64,000 nucleotides of DNA from JAHFUI01 sp039931615 (lineage in GTDB: Bacteria > Acidobacteriota > Vicinamibacteria > Vicinamibacterales > CAVVIG01). Made by a program: the position numbers and the translations under genes. The stretch covers positions 248,001 through 312,000 of the forward strand of contig JBDTRR010000001.1 of NCBI GenBank assembly GCA_039931615.1. The letters are read 5' to 3'. The notes beneath the pieces were generated by a model. That model saw only the letters and a list, made by a program, of their open reading frames with translations. It was not told where the DNA came from and did not search any database. Every line of letters begins with the position of its first letter. Position 1 is the first letter of the stretch. Positions 33,211 through 40,542 of this stretch are shown piece after piece.

Positions 33211-34058
33211 CGCCGTGTCACTCCCACCTGATCGAGCCGCGCCGCGAGCGGCTTGAACGCCCGCGTCGGGCCCTTCCACCGCAATTGTTCGACGTTGTCG
33301 AACAGCTCGACATCGGTTCGCAGCGTCGCCAGCGTGCGGAACAGGAGCGCACGATCCCGCTCGGCGTCCAGCGTGCGCGCGAGCCGCGCCGGATTGGCTG
33401 CGTTGACGCCCCAATCGCGCCAGTCGGGTGGAATCGACTCGAGATGGCCGTAGCGGGCGAGCACCGCAGCCGCCGACTTGGCGCCCCAGCCGGACAGGCC
33501 GGGAAACCCGTCCGCCGCATCTCCGACCAGGGCCAGGTAATCGGGAATCGACGCCGGCGGCACGCCGAACCTGGCGATCACGCCGGCTTCGTCCCGGATG
33601 GTCCGCGTCCTGCGGTTCATCTGCACGATCCGCGTGCCGCGCACGCACTGGGCAAGGTCCTTGTCGGGCGTACAAATGACCACCCGGTCGACGGCCGGAT
33701 CGGCGGCGGCGGCCACTGCCGCGGCTGCCAGCGCATCGTCCGCCTCGAACTCGATCATCGGCCAGACGACGACGCCGGCTGCCGAGAGCGCTTCCTCGAG
33801 GAGTGGAAACTGCGCGAAGAGATCCGGCTCGATCCCGGCGCCGGTCTTGTAGCCGGCCCACAGACGGTTGCGGAACGACTCGATGATGTGGTCGGTGGCG
33901 ACCGCAACGTGCGTCGCGCCACCACTGATCATGCCCAGCACGGACGCGACCACGCCGCGGACGGCGGCGACTTCACGGCCGTCGGCATCCTGAGCCGGCG
34001 GCAGCGCGTAGTAATGCCGGAACAGCTCATAGGTGCCGTCGACGAGATGGACCTCCAT
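33207..34058 (-). CDS. 5'-3' exonuclease (flap endonuclease-like)
   Basis: This 283-residue protein matches the PolA N-terminal/T5 FEN family: LVDGTYELFRHYYALPP at the start, EFEADDALAAAAVAA with the metal-binding acidic cluster, CTPDKDLAQCV and the helix-three-turn-helix region YLALVGDAADGFPGLSGWGA. These acidic positions hold two divalent ions that cleave DNA or RNA flaps. It is a stand-alone domain without polymerase. It overlaps pgm by four bases and so is translationally coupled to it, an unusual pairing. Confidence 0.87.
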   Translation of the reverse strand: MEVHLVDGTYELFRHYYALPPAQDADGREVAAVRGVVASVLGMISGGATHVAVATDHIIESFRNRLWAGYKTGAGIEPDLFAQFPLLEEALSAAGVVVWPMIEFEADDALAAAAVAAAADPAVDRVVICTPDKDLAQCVRGTRIVQMNRRTRTIRDEAGVIARFGVPPASIPDYLALVGDAADGFPGLSGWGAKSAAAVLARYGHLESIPPDWRDWGVNAANPARLARTLDAERDRALLFRTLATLRTDVELFDNVEQLRWKGPTRAFKPLAARLDQVGVTRR

Positions 34059-34111
34059 CGCGATCGAAACTCTATCGGCCTGCCGAGCCGGCCGTCAACG
34101 AGAACTGACCG

Positions 34112-34369
34112 ATGGCCAACGCAGCAGTTGAGCCGCCGCGTGCCCTCCACGATGAACGGGTGTCGAGAAAGGTGACGCAGATTGCCTTCCCCGAAAGCGT
34201 GAACAATGCCGTTCACGTCAGCGGCGCCTACGCGTCGAGGGGAGCCAATCCTATCGCCAACCTTTCAGACGGCATCTTTGCCGACAGTCTGTCGGCCGAG
34301 CTCATCACGCCCACCAGCAGCGCCGCAGGCGGCTACACGGCAACCGCTCAGGTGGGAATCGCGCTCTGA
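34112..34369 (+). CDS. Hypothetical small protein or gene fragment
   Basis: An 85-residue frame reads MANAAVEPPRALHDERVSRK and then VTQIAFPESVNNAVHVSGAY, ANLSDGIFADSLSAELITPT and TATAQVGIAL. The second part looks like beta-strand sequence from a secreted adhesin-like protein, without signal peptide, so it may be a fragment. There is no clear ribosome site. I do not recognise a family. Confidence 0.25.
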   Translation: MANAAVEPPRALHDERVSRKVTQIAFPESVNNAVHVSGAYASRGANPIANLSDGIFADSLSAELITPTSSAAGGYTATAQVGIAL

Positions 34370-34422
34370 TTCCACCACGGTCGACAGGCTCTGACGCCGC
34401 ACGCACGTGCGCCGAAACGGCG

Positions 34423-35052
34423 CTAGAAGTTCCGCCCGGCCGACCGTAACTCAACCACCCGCTCGTACTCGGCGGCGGTATCGATATCCCGAAACGCCCC
34501 GTCGTCGTCGACCTGGACATCACCGCTGGCGGATGCATGGGCACGAACCACAAGCCTGGCGCCTGCCGATGGTTCAGCGCGCCGCAGCTCATCGAACAGC
34601 GACCGCGCGATCAAGACCGGGTGGCCGTGGGTGTCGCCGCGGACGGGGCGGACGACCGGCGCGTGTGTCTGGTGATACCGATCGATGACGGCGCGCACCG
34701 TTTCAGCAGTGACGAACGGCACATCGACCAGCGTGACGATCACAGCGACCACCTCCGGCCGGTCGATGGCGTTCAACCCGCAGAGCAGCGACGAGAACTG
34801 GCCGCCGTCGTCGTAGTCGGGGTTGGTGACGAACCGGGCCGAGGCGCCGGTCCTCGAGAAGCCCGCGATGATCGCGTCGGCGTCGTGGCCGACGACCACC
34901 ACGACATCAGCGATCGCCGCGGCGGACAACGTCCGCACGATGCTCGAGAGAAACGTCTCGCCGTGCTCGAGCGGCAGGCTCGCCTTGGGCCGTCCCATCC
35001 GTGTCGATTTGCCAGCCGCCAGCACGATCGCGGGAATCACGGTCACGATCAT
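34423..35052 (-). CDS. MocA/MobA-like nucleotidyltransferase
   Basis: The start is the ATG at 35052; a longer frame to 35700 runs through the divergent genes and is spurious. The 209-residue product begins MIVTVIPAIVLAAGKSTRMG followed by RPKASLPL, the LAAGxSxRMGxxK nucleotide-binding motif. LVDVPFVTAETV contains the metal-binding aspartate. This fits MocA-type cytidylyl- or MobA-type guanylyltransferases that finish the molybdopterin cofactor. moaE, moaD, fdhE and tupABC occur elsewhere in the window. Sugar-phosphate nucleotidyltransferase is the alternative. Confidence 0.75.
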   Translation of the reverse strand: MIVTVIPAIVLAAGKSTRMGRPKASLPLEHGETFLSSIVRTLSAAAIADVVVVVGHDADAIIAGFSRTGASARFVTNPDYDDGGQFSSLLCGLNAIDRPEVVAVIVTLVDVPFVTAETVRAVIDRYHQTHAPVVRPVRGDTHGHPVLIARSLFDELRRAEPSAGARLVVRAHASASGDVQVDDDGAFRDIDTAAEYERVVELRSAGRNF

Positions 35053-35078
35053 AGTGATTCTGTGAAAGAATCGCCTGC

Positions 35079-35270
35079 ATGACCGACGTCGACCTTCAGA
35101 TCCGCTGTCAGCGCTGCGGCACGCAAATGGACATGCGAGACCCTGGTCCTGGCATGCCATGGACGCCGGATCAGTTCTGGGTGTGTCCGCGCTGCGGTCG
35201 ACATTTCTGGTCGACCTACCCACCGCCCAACCGCGAGAAGGCCAAGCCGGCCGCGGAGCCCGGATCATGA
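35079..35270 (+). CDS. Small zinc-ribbon protein
   Basis: This 63-residue protein has two CxxC knuckles: IRCQRCGTQMDMRDPGPG and WVCPRCGRHFWSTYPPP. This is a rubredoxin-like zinc ribbon. It is divergent from the nucleotidyltransferase gene with 26 bp between the starts. Its stop overlaps the start of the acidic protein gene (ATGA), so both are made together. A nucleic-acid or protein adaptor role is plausible. Confidence 0.7.
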   Translation: MTDVDLQIRCQRCGTQMDMRDPGPGMPWTPDQFWVCPRCGRHFWSTYPPPNREKAKPAAEPGS

Positions 35271-35467
35271 TCGCAGACGACGAGCGCGCACTGTTCTTTA
35301 CAAATGCCTTGCGCGTGGACGACGACGATCCCGACGACGACGATGATCTCGAGGATGAGGACGAAGACGACGACGAGGATGACGACGAGGAAGAGGACGA
35401 CGACGAGCCGGAAACCTGGCAGGTCTCGCCGAAGAATCGATTCCCGCTAAACGGTGCCTCTGCTTGA
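35267..35467 (+). CDS. Hyper-acidic small protein
   Basis: The ATG at 35267 overlaps the preceding stop. The 66-residue product starts MIADDERALFFTNALRV, then has an almost uninterrupted Asp/Glu tract of about 30 residues (18-47), and ends PETWQVSPKNRFPLNGASA. Estimated charge is strongly negative, like a DNA-mimic or chaperone tail. The acidic tract is encoded by near-repetitive GAYGAY codons and may vary in length by slippage. Coupling to the zinc-ribbon gene suggests they act together. No family is recognised. Confidence 0.6.
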   Translation: MIADDERALFFTNALRVDDDDPDDDDDLEDEDEDDDEDDDEEEDDDEPETWQVSPKNRFPLNGASA

Positions 35468-35629
35468 CTTCGGGTATTGAACTGCCTAGACTGGCCGGGA
35501 TTTTCCAGCTCTTCTAGGGTTGGAATCGACTCGGCTGGCTTCGCGTCCGACGGCTTTCCTCGTAGGCGCCCATAACCGGCCGAGTTCCCTTGGGATGATC
35601 CCTGGGGTTCGGAACGGAGGGCTTCGGGT

Positions 35630-35836
35630 ATGCCGACCGGGACTATCGCTCGCCTCCTCATCGACAAAGGATTCGGGTTCATTCGCGACGAAGGCGGCAT
35701 CGAGCACTTCTTTCATCGAAGCTCGGTGCGCCAGGCGGTTTTTGAGCTGCTCCGCGAAGGTCAGCGGGTGGAGTTCACGCCTGAAGACTCAGGAAAGGGT
35801 CCCCGCGCCGGGGACGTCCGCCTCATCGAAAGCTAG
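35630..35836 (+). CDS. Cold-shock protein, CSD family (copy 1)
   Basis: This 68-residue protein has MPTGTIARLLIDKGFGFIRD and EHFFHRSSV, which correspond to RNP1 and RNP2 of cold-shock domains (GFGFI and FFH). It should bind single-stranded RNA as a chaperone. GGAGG lies 8 nt upstream of the ATG. A 160-nt leader without ORF (35468-35629) precedes it and includes GGGATGATCCC. A second copy lies at 36739. Confidence 0.88.
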   Translation: MPTGTIARLLIDKGFGFIRDEGGIEHFFHRSSVRQAVFELLREGQRVEFTPEDSGKGPRAGDVRLIES

Positions 35837-35850
35837 CATCGCCTTCAGCA

Positions 35851-35912
35851 GTACGTAGTGTCTGCCGTCGGGCGGACCCGTTAAGGTCCGGCTGAAGCCG
35901 GACACTACGTAC
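35851..35912. repeat. Dispersed repeat family A, full unit
   Basis: GTACGTAGTGTC at 35851-35862 pairs with GACACTACGTAC at 35901-35912, with a right-half hairpin GTCCGGCTGAAGCCGGAC between. It follows the cold-shock gene stop by 15 bp. The interval up to the HAD gene (35913-35974) holds nothing else. Confidence 0.8.
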
Positions 35913-35974
35913 GCCCCTGCCGCGCACGACCCTACTGTCGCCTTACGTCCGATTGGACCAGAGGGCCGGCGATC

Positions 35975-36679
35975 CTACGACTCACCTTCGTTCTCCAGTT
36001 CGAGATGACGCAGGACTTCGGGCGTATCCGTCAGGTCCTGCATCGCCACGTCGGCGCCGGCGGCGCGCAGTGTGGCGACGTCGAAACCACCGGTGGCGAC
36101 CGCAAGGGAACGCGCGCCTGAGGCGGCCGCGCAGGCAACGTCGAGCGGCGTATCGCCGATGACCACGACATCAACCGAATCCACTTCCGGACCGCCGCAC
36201 TTCCGGATCGCCGCCATCGCCTTCGGCAGCAGACCGTTGCGATCGGGGGCGTCGTCGCCGAAGGCGCCGCAGCGGAAGTACCGCCACAGATCGAAGTACT
36301 CGAGCTTGATGCGGGCGGCCTCTTCGTAGTTTCCGGTGAGCAGGGCGAGATAGACGTCGTCGCGTCGATCGAGGCGATCGAGCAGGGGACGGATCCCCGG
36401 CATGACGCCTTTGCGCGCTCCCGGCTGTTCGATCTCGCGCCGCAGGTGCTCCAGATAGACCTCGCGAAAGCGCGTCCGATCGTCGACCGCCCACGGGGTC
36501 CCGTGCGCTGCGACGGCATCAGACAGGATCCACGAATCCGTCCGACCTGGCATCTCGATGTGCTGGAAGGCGTTGGGGATCGCAAACAGATCTTCGAAGG
36601 CGAGAGCCATGGCCCGCTGGCCGGCGCCGCCCGTCAGGACAAGAGTACCGTCGATGTCGAAGAGGACGACCTTTGTCAC
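35975..36679 (-). CDS. HAD-superfamily phosphatase, phosphoglycolate phosphatase-like
   Basis: This 234-residue protein has HAD motif I VVLFDIDGTLVLTGGAGQ (nucleophile and acid/base aspartates at residues 8 and 10), motif II ALLTGN, and motif IV VVVIGDTPLDVACA. The helical cap between them is of the C1 type, as in phosphoglycolate phosphatases and beta-phosphoglucomutases. Substrate not determined. It is on the same strand as, and close to, the second cold-shock gene. Confidence 0.87.
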   Translation of the reverse strand: MTKVVLFDIDGTLVLTGGAGQRAMALAFEDLFAIPNAFQHIEMPGRTDSWILSDAVAAHGTPWAVDDRTRFREVYLEHLRREIEQPGARKGVMPGIRPLLDRLDRRDDVYLALLTGNYEEAARIKLEYFDLWRYFRCGAFGDDAPDRNGLLPKAMAAIRKCGGPEVDSVDVVVIGDTPLDVACAAASGARSLAVATGGFDVATLRAAGADVAMQDLTDTPEVLRHLELENEGES

Positions 36680-36738
36680 ATCCGGAAGCCCATCTCAGTC
36701 GAGACTGCCGGACCCTGAAGCGCGTCCGTCGCCGACTG

Positions 36739-36939
36739 TCAACTCTCGCCGCGGACGTTCCCCGCGCGCGGCCCCTTGGCCGACGGTTCTTCGTCGAAAC
36801 TGACGCGCTGGCCTTCGCTCAACTGTTCGAAGTTGCCTTCCACCGAGCTGCGGTGAAAGAACCACTCCTGGCCGCCGTCGTCACGAATGAACCCGAAACC
36901 CCTGTCATGAACGAGTCGCTTGATCGTGCCGCTCGGCAT
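36739..36939 (-). CDS. Cold-shock protein, CSD family (copy 2)
   Basis: The start is the ATG at 36939 with AAGGAGC 5 nt upstream; the extra N-terminal residues of a longer frame are the hairpin region. The 66-residue product has MPSGTIKRLVHDRGFGFIRD and EWFFHRSSV, the RNP1- and RNP2-type motifs. It closely resembles copy 1 at 35630. Its translation is probably controlled by the hairpin described separately, in which the ribosome site is in the stem. Confidence 0.88.
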   Translation of the reverse strand: MPSGTIKRLVHDRGFGFIRDDGGQEWFFHRSSVEGNFEQLSEGQRVSFDEEPSAKGPRAGNVRGES

Positions 36940-36944
36940 CCACA

Positions 36945-36972
36945 GCTCCTTGGGCGCGTGCGCCCAAGGAGC
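36945..36972 (-). promoter_or_regulatory. Perfect hairpin burying the Shine-Dalgarno of the cold-shock gene
   Basis: On the minus strand GCTCCTTGGGCG (36972-36961), a CACG loop and CGCCCAAGGAGC (36956-36945) form a perfect 12-bp stem that ends 5 nt before the ATG. The 3' arm contains AAGGAG, the ribosome binding site, and the 5' arm contains its complement CTCCTT. The leader would keep translation off unless the stem is opened, for example during coupled transcription or by an RNA chaperone. There is no U-tract, so it is not a terminator. Confidence 0.7.
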
Positions 36973-37116
36973 GGAGATCACATTCCGTTCCAGTCGGCTT
37001 CTCAATGTTTGGGCCGCTTTTCGCCTGGCACCACTCGAACCGGAGCGTTGTTTTCAAAAAACGACGTCGCAGCTGTAGTGAAACCGTGCCCGGCGGCCCG
37101 GTGCCGACCGGCCGCG

Positions 37117-37560
37117 CTACTTGACCGTCACGTTGATCGTGGTGCAGGTGCCCGGCAGTGTGTTGTGGAGATCATCGCCGAGCTGCAGCGCCAGCTTGTG
37201 CTTGCCGGGCGCCAGCTGGGTATCGAACTCGGACTTGCCGTCGCCGAAATGGACCCAGGACGGGGTGCCCTTGACGATCGTCTTCCCGGCCGGCAGACAG
37301 TCCTGCTCGATACCGACGTGATAGTGCGCGATTCCGGGGCGGGCCGTGGTGACCTCGCCGGGGGGAACGGCGCCGATCTCGATTCCCTCGGCTCCGAACT
37401 TCATGTGCAGCGGGCTGGTCACCGTCGCACCGTTCTTTGGCTCCACGAAAAACACCCGAGGCTTGGCGGCCGACGCCTTCTTGGCCTGGGCCGCTGCCAT
37501 GACGCCAAAGCCCGCGACGATCACCACCACCAGCAGCGCGAGCTGCCTTCTGATTTGCAT
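37117..37560 (-). CDS. Periplasmic DUF4399 protein
   Basis: The start is the ATG at 37560 after AAAGGAGATT; it opens MQIRRQLALLVVVIVAGFGV, a signal peptide. The mature part has VFFVEPKNGATVTSPLHMKF and IAHYHVGIEQDCLP, then WVHFGDGKSEFDTQLAPGKH. This is the DUF4399 pattern, a small beta-sandwich often found with rod or copper-binding modules. Two cysteines (DC, GTC) are present. Function unknown. Confidence 0.75.
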   Translation of the reverse strand: MQIRRQLALLVVVIVAGFGVMAAAQAKKASAAKPRVFFVEPKNGATVTSPLHMKFGAEGIEIGAVPPGEVTTARPGIAHYHVGIEQDCLPAGKTIVKGTPSWVHFGDGKSEFDTQLAPGKHKLALQLGDDLHNTLPGTCTTINVTVK

Positions 37561-37585
37561 ACGATAATCTCCTTTCCTAGACATT

Positions 37586-38302
37586 CTAGCCGAGCCGACC
37601 GCCAAACCACCGACTTCTGCGCGGCCCGGTCAGCCGTCCGGTCGCCGCATCGAGCGTGAGCACGCGGCCGGCGATCGCGGCGGCAAACGCCTGATCGGCG
37701 GTCAGCGCCACGATGGCGGCGCCGCGGCGGGTGGCCACGGATCGCAGCCGGCCGCCGATCGGGACGACGTCGGCGCGATCGAGGGTGGCGCTCGGATGAT
37801 CGAGCAGGATGACAGGTGGATCGAGCGCCAGTGCGCGGGCGATCCGGGCCCGTGCGCGCGTCGCGGCATCGAGGCCGCCGACCGCCTGGTCCCATTGCGA
37901 TGCGGGGATGTCCAACTCGCCCGCCAGCGCGGCCGTGCGCCTGGCAACCTCGGGTGGCACCGGCTCGATGTCCAGCGTCAACGGGACGGCGAGGTTCTGC
38001 TGCAGCGTCAATGCTTCGAGAAACACGGCGCGCTCGGTGACGATGCCGAAACGGTCGACCAGCGCCAGCCACTCGACGCTGTCGGCGATGGCGGCGGTTG
38101 ACTGTCCGAAGACCTTCACCTCGCCCTGTTCCGGCAGAGAAGCACCGGTGACGAGGTTGATGAACACCTCGGCCATCGGCTGGTCCAGGCCGATCAGTGC
38201 GACATGCTCGCCGGCCGCGACGGTCAACTGGTGGATGCGGAGCGGGCGCAGCCCGCCGTAATTCTTGGAGACGCCGGAGAGATCGAGAACCGGCGGACTC
38301 AC
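37586..38302 (-). CDS. ABC-type ATPase with degenerate nucleotide-binding motifs
   Basis: I start at the GTG at 38302 because further upstream sequence is repeat B2, although the frame stays open to 38329. The ~238-residue protein has an ABC ATPase layout: a beta-sheet N-part (SGVSKNYGGLRPLRIHQLTV), a Walker A position that reads ALIGLDQPMAEVF in place of GxxGxGKS/T, a signature-like AVGGLDAATRARARIARAL and a Walker B strand VILLDHPSATLD with histidine in place of the catalytic glutamate. Loss of both the P-loop lysine and the base indicates no ATP hydrolysis. It may act as a structural or ADP-state partner. No permease is adjacent. Confidence 0.6.
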   Translation of the reverse strand: MSPPVLDLSGVSKNYGGLRPLRIHQLTVAAGEHVALIGLDQPMAEVFINLVTGASLPEQGEVKVFGQSTAAIADSVEWLALVDRFGIVTERAVFLEALTLQQNLAVPLTLDIEPVPPEVARRTAALAGELDIPASQWDQAVGGLDAATRARARIARALALDPPVILLDHPSATLDRADVVPIGGRLRSVATRRGAAIVALTADQAFAAAIAGRVLTLDAATGRLTGPRRSRWFGGRLG

Positions 38303-38466
38303 TCGACGTCTTGAAGGCCGGAAATCCACGCGACCGAGTCAGGTTTTCCCGGCCGGCCTTCGAGACGTCTCGCCCCGCCGGAGGCGGGGCAAACAACGCT
38401 GCTTCGAGCGGGGCGGAGCCACATCCGTTGTGCCTTTCCCGGCGGTCTGAGGCGGAGCCTCGCTAG
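38303..38466. repeat. Dispersed repeat family B, copy 2 (inverted)
   Basis: This is the reverse complement counterpart of the element at 19130-19294, 19 kb away. The outer end CTAGCGAGGCTCCGCCTCAG (minus strand), the hairpin GCCCCGCC..GGCGGGGC, the CGAGACGTCTCG core and the GGATTTCCGGCCTTCAA end are shared. Its CTAG supplies the TAG stop codon of the membrane protein gene at 38463, and its other end touches the start of the degenerate ABC gene. Confidence 0.75.
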
Positions 38467-38924
38467 ACGATCAGGCGATTCACCTCGTCGACGACGCGCG
38501 CCGACAGGGTGAGCGCCTCGAGTTCGATCTTCACCGCCGCCACGTTCGAGACAATCGCGGCGTAGGCGATCATGGCGTGGATGATCGGCGGCACCACGCC
38601 GGTGTCGACGCTGGCGCCGATGATCGCGGCCGTCATCGTCACGGCCATCGCCAGGGTGCCGATCGAGAACACTGGCTTTCTCGCCGCCGCGATCCGGCGG
38701 TAGTAATCGCCGGTCAGGCTGTTCTCGGCCATCGCATCCTTGACCGCTTTGCCCTTGCCGATGAGGTAGAACATCATCATCGAGTGGGCGAGCATCAAGA
38801 CCATCGTGGAAAAGAACCCGAACGAGATGTGACGGCCGACGTCGCCGCCCCACAGGCCGAGTGCCGCAGCGGCGACCAGGCCGAGGAGACCGAGGAAGAT
38901 GGCAGAGAGAAGCGCGGCAGTCAA
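38463..38924 (-). CDS. Four-helix membrane protein, unknown
   Basis: This 153-residue protein has four hydrophobic segments: LLSAIFLGLLGLVAAAALGL, FGFFSTMVLMLAHSMMMFYL, FSIGTLAMAVTMTAAIIGAS and PPIIHAMIAYAAIVSNVAAV. A polar cytosolic loop with GKGKAVKDAMAENSLTGDYY lies between segments 2 and 3. The methionine-rich second helix is notable. The TAG stop comes from repeat B2, so the original gene may have ended elsewhere. I do not recognise the family. Confidence 0.6.
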   Translation of the reverse strand: MTAALLSAIFLGLLGLVAAAALGLWGGDVGRHISFGFFSTMVLMLAHSMMMFYLIGKGKAVKDAMAENSLTGDYYRRIAAARKPVFSIGTLAMAVTMTAAIIGASVDTGVVPPIIHAMIAYAAIVSNVAAVKIELEALTLSARVVDEVNRLIV

Positions 38925-38934
38925 CGGAGCAGTC

Positions 38935-39030
38935 TACAATTCACGATTTACAATTCACGATTCACAAGGTGATTACGGATTACCAGACACAAGGCGATTG
39001 CGGTTACAAGACACGAGGCGATTACGGACG
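38935..39030. repeat. AT-rich tandem repeats before a methyltransferase gene
   Basis: TACAATTCACGATT is perfectly duplicated at 38935-38962, followed by three imperfect 24-25 bp units (CACAAGGTGATTACGG type) starting at 38963, 38988 and 39012. The sequence GTGAATTGTA at 39090-39099 is complementary to the first motif, so a stem can form. The block contrasts with the GC-rich genome and fills most of the interval between the membrane protein and methyltransferase genes. Confidence 0.7.
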
Positions 39031-39121
39031 ACAGCGTGCATGGGGCGGCCGTGACCACCGACGTTCACAATCCGCGGCCCGCTCTCTTTGTGAATTGTAA
39101 ATTGTAACTTGTAAACTTGAT

Positions 39122-39751
39122 GTGATTCCGCCTTCGCCGTTCGTCGTGGAGTGGGCGGCCGCCCTGGCGCCGGAGTTGAGGGCGCCGCGGCGACTGCTCG
39201 ACGTGGCGATGGGCCGCGGCCGCCACGCGCTGGCCTGCGCCGGGCTCGGGTACCGCGTGTTCGGCGTCGACGTGAACATCGATGCCGTGCGCGCCGCGGC
39301 CGCAGAGGCGGAACGCCGCGGCCTGTCGATCCGCGCGTGGTGCGCCGACCTGATCGCCGCGCCGCTGCCGGTTGGACGGTTCGAAGCGGTCGTGGTCACC
39401 CGCTACCTGCAGCGTGATCTGTTCGGGCCGATCCGCCACGCGGTGACGCCCGGCGGCATCGTCCTCTACGAAACGTTCACGTCGAACCAGCGCGCCCACG
39501 GCACCGGGCCGACATCCGCCGATCATCTGCTCGAGCCGGGCGAACTGCGCGACCGGTTCGACGCGTTCGACATCCTGTTCTACGAGGAAGTCCGTGGACC
39601 CGAGGCGGTCGCGCGGATCGCGGCCAGACGGCCGCTCGCCCCCTCCACGTACGCGGGATCCGCAGTCCGACTAAAGTCGGACGCCACGTACGAGAGGGCT
39701 CAGAGGGGCAGGTCGGGCTGGTTCCCCTTGAGCTCGACCAGGCGCTGGTAG
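39122..39751 (+). CDS. Class I SAM-dependent methyltransferase with repeat-derived C-terminus
   Basis: The GTG start opens IPPSPFVVEWAAALAPEL. Motif I is LLDVAMGRGRHALACAGLGY, followed by VFGVDVNIDAV, the acidic end of strand 2, and GGIVLYETF; this is the TehB-like small-molecule methyltransferase pattern. The natural protein probably ends near AVARIAARRP. The last ~30 residues (STYAGSAVRLKSDATYERAQ) are encoded by a family A repeat and overlap the end of the convergent PHP gene. Substrate unknown. Confidence 0.75.
   Translation: MIPPSPFVVEWAAALAPELRAPRRLLDVAMGRGRHALACAGLGYRVFGVDVNIDAVRAAAAEAERRGLSIRAWCADLIAAPLPVGRFEAVVVTRYLQRDLFGPIRHAVTPGGIVLYETFTSNQRAHGTGPTSADHLLEPGELRDRFDAFDILFYEEVRGPEAVARIAARRPLAPSTYAGSAVRLKSDATYERAQRGRSGWFPLSSTRRW
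39645..39691. repeat. Dispersed repeat family A, partial unit inside a coding tail
   Basis: CCACGTAC at 39645 and GCCACGTAC at 39691 frame the hairpin GTCCGACTAAAGTCGGAC. The element is read through in frame by the methyltransferase gene. Confidence 0.7.
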
Positions 39752-40542
39752 GCCTGGCGCGGCAGGGACACGCTGCCGATTGACGCCCCGTGCGACTGGT
39801 CGCCGTGAAAGTCCGAGCCGCCCGAGACGGCCACCCCCAGCCTGGCGGCGAGCGCGACATAGCGTCTGGTGGTCGGCGCGTCGTGATCGGGATGATAGGC
39901 TTCGATCGCGTCGAGGCCGGACCGCTCCACCCACTGCGGCAGCCACTCGTCGCGGATCCGCAGCCCGGGATGGGCGACCGCGGCGATGCCATGCGCGGAA
40001 TGGATGCGGTCGATCACCTCGTCAGGCGTGGCCCCGGCGCGCGGCACGAAGGCCGGCCGGCCAGGCGTCAGCCAGACTCTGAACGCCTCGTTGGTCGTCG
40101 GGACATGGCCGGCGTCGACCAGGGCGCGGGCAATCCAGGGCCGTCCGGCCGCCACCGACGGGTCGTCGATCGCGCGCTTCAAAATCGCGTCGGCGTCGAG
40201 CACGATGCCGTGTCCGGCGAGCAGCGCGACGATCTGGCGCAGCCGGTCGATCCGCACGCGGCGCTGCTTGCTCAGGAAATCGGCGAACTCCGGCGACGCC
40301 GGGTCGATGAAATAGCCCAGCACGTGGACGTCGATGCCGTCGAGCACGGCCGTCACTTCGATGCCGGTGACGAACTCGATCGAGGCCGCACGACAGGCCG
40401 CGGCGACCGGCACGCAGCCGGCGACGGTATCGTGATCGGTGACGCTGAGCACAACGACCCCCGCCGCCGACGCCCGGGCGACCAGCTCGGGTGGAGTGCA
40501 GCGGCCGTCGGAGGCGGTGGTATGGGTGTGAAGGTCGATCAA
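39700..40542 (-). CDS. PHP-domain metal-dependent phosphoesterase
   Basis: The start is a TTG at 40542 in a TTGA overlap with the Fur-fusion gene stop; it gives (M)IDLHTHTTASDGRCTPPEL. The PHP metal sites are clear: DLHTHTTASDG, VVLSVTDHDTVAG, a conserved glutamate in FVTGIEV, GIAAVAHPGLR and SGGSDFHGDQ. Homologues (Rnm/YciV type) hydrolyse 3',5'-nucleoside bisphosphates or act as 5'-3' exonucleases. It is translated from the same mRNA as the Fur-ferritin protein, without its own ribosome site. Confidence 0.87.
   Translation of the reverse strand: MIDLHTHTTASDGRCTPPELVARASAAGVVVLSVTDHDTVAGCVPVAAACRAASIEFVTGIEVTAVLDGIDVHVLGYFIDPASPEFADFLSKQRRVRIDRLRQIVALLAGHGIVLDADAILKRAIDDPSVAAGRPWIARALVDAGHVPTTNEAFRVWLTPGRPAFVPRAGATPDEVIDRIHSAHGIAAVAHPGLRIRDEWLPQWVERSGLDAIEAYHPDHDAPTTRRYVALAARLGVAVSGGSDFHGDQSHGASIGSVSLPRQAYQRLVELKGNQPDLPL

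Noticed and set aside
35053..35700. Long upstream extension of the MocA-like gene
   Set aside because: It reads antisense through the zinc-ribbon and acidic-protein genes and contains poly-Ser from the acidic tract; the ATG at 35052 begins the family motif directly.
36945..36972. Hairpin before the cold-shock gene as a terminator
   Set aside because: There is no U-tract, and it lies 5 nt upstream of the start codon with the ribosome site in its stem.
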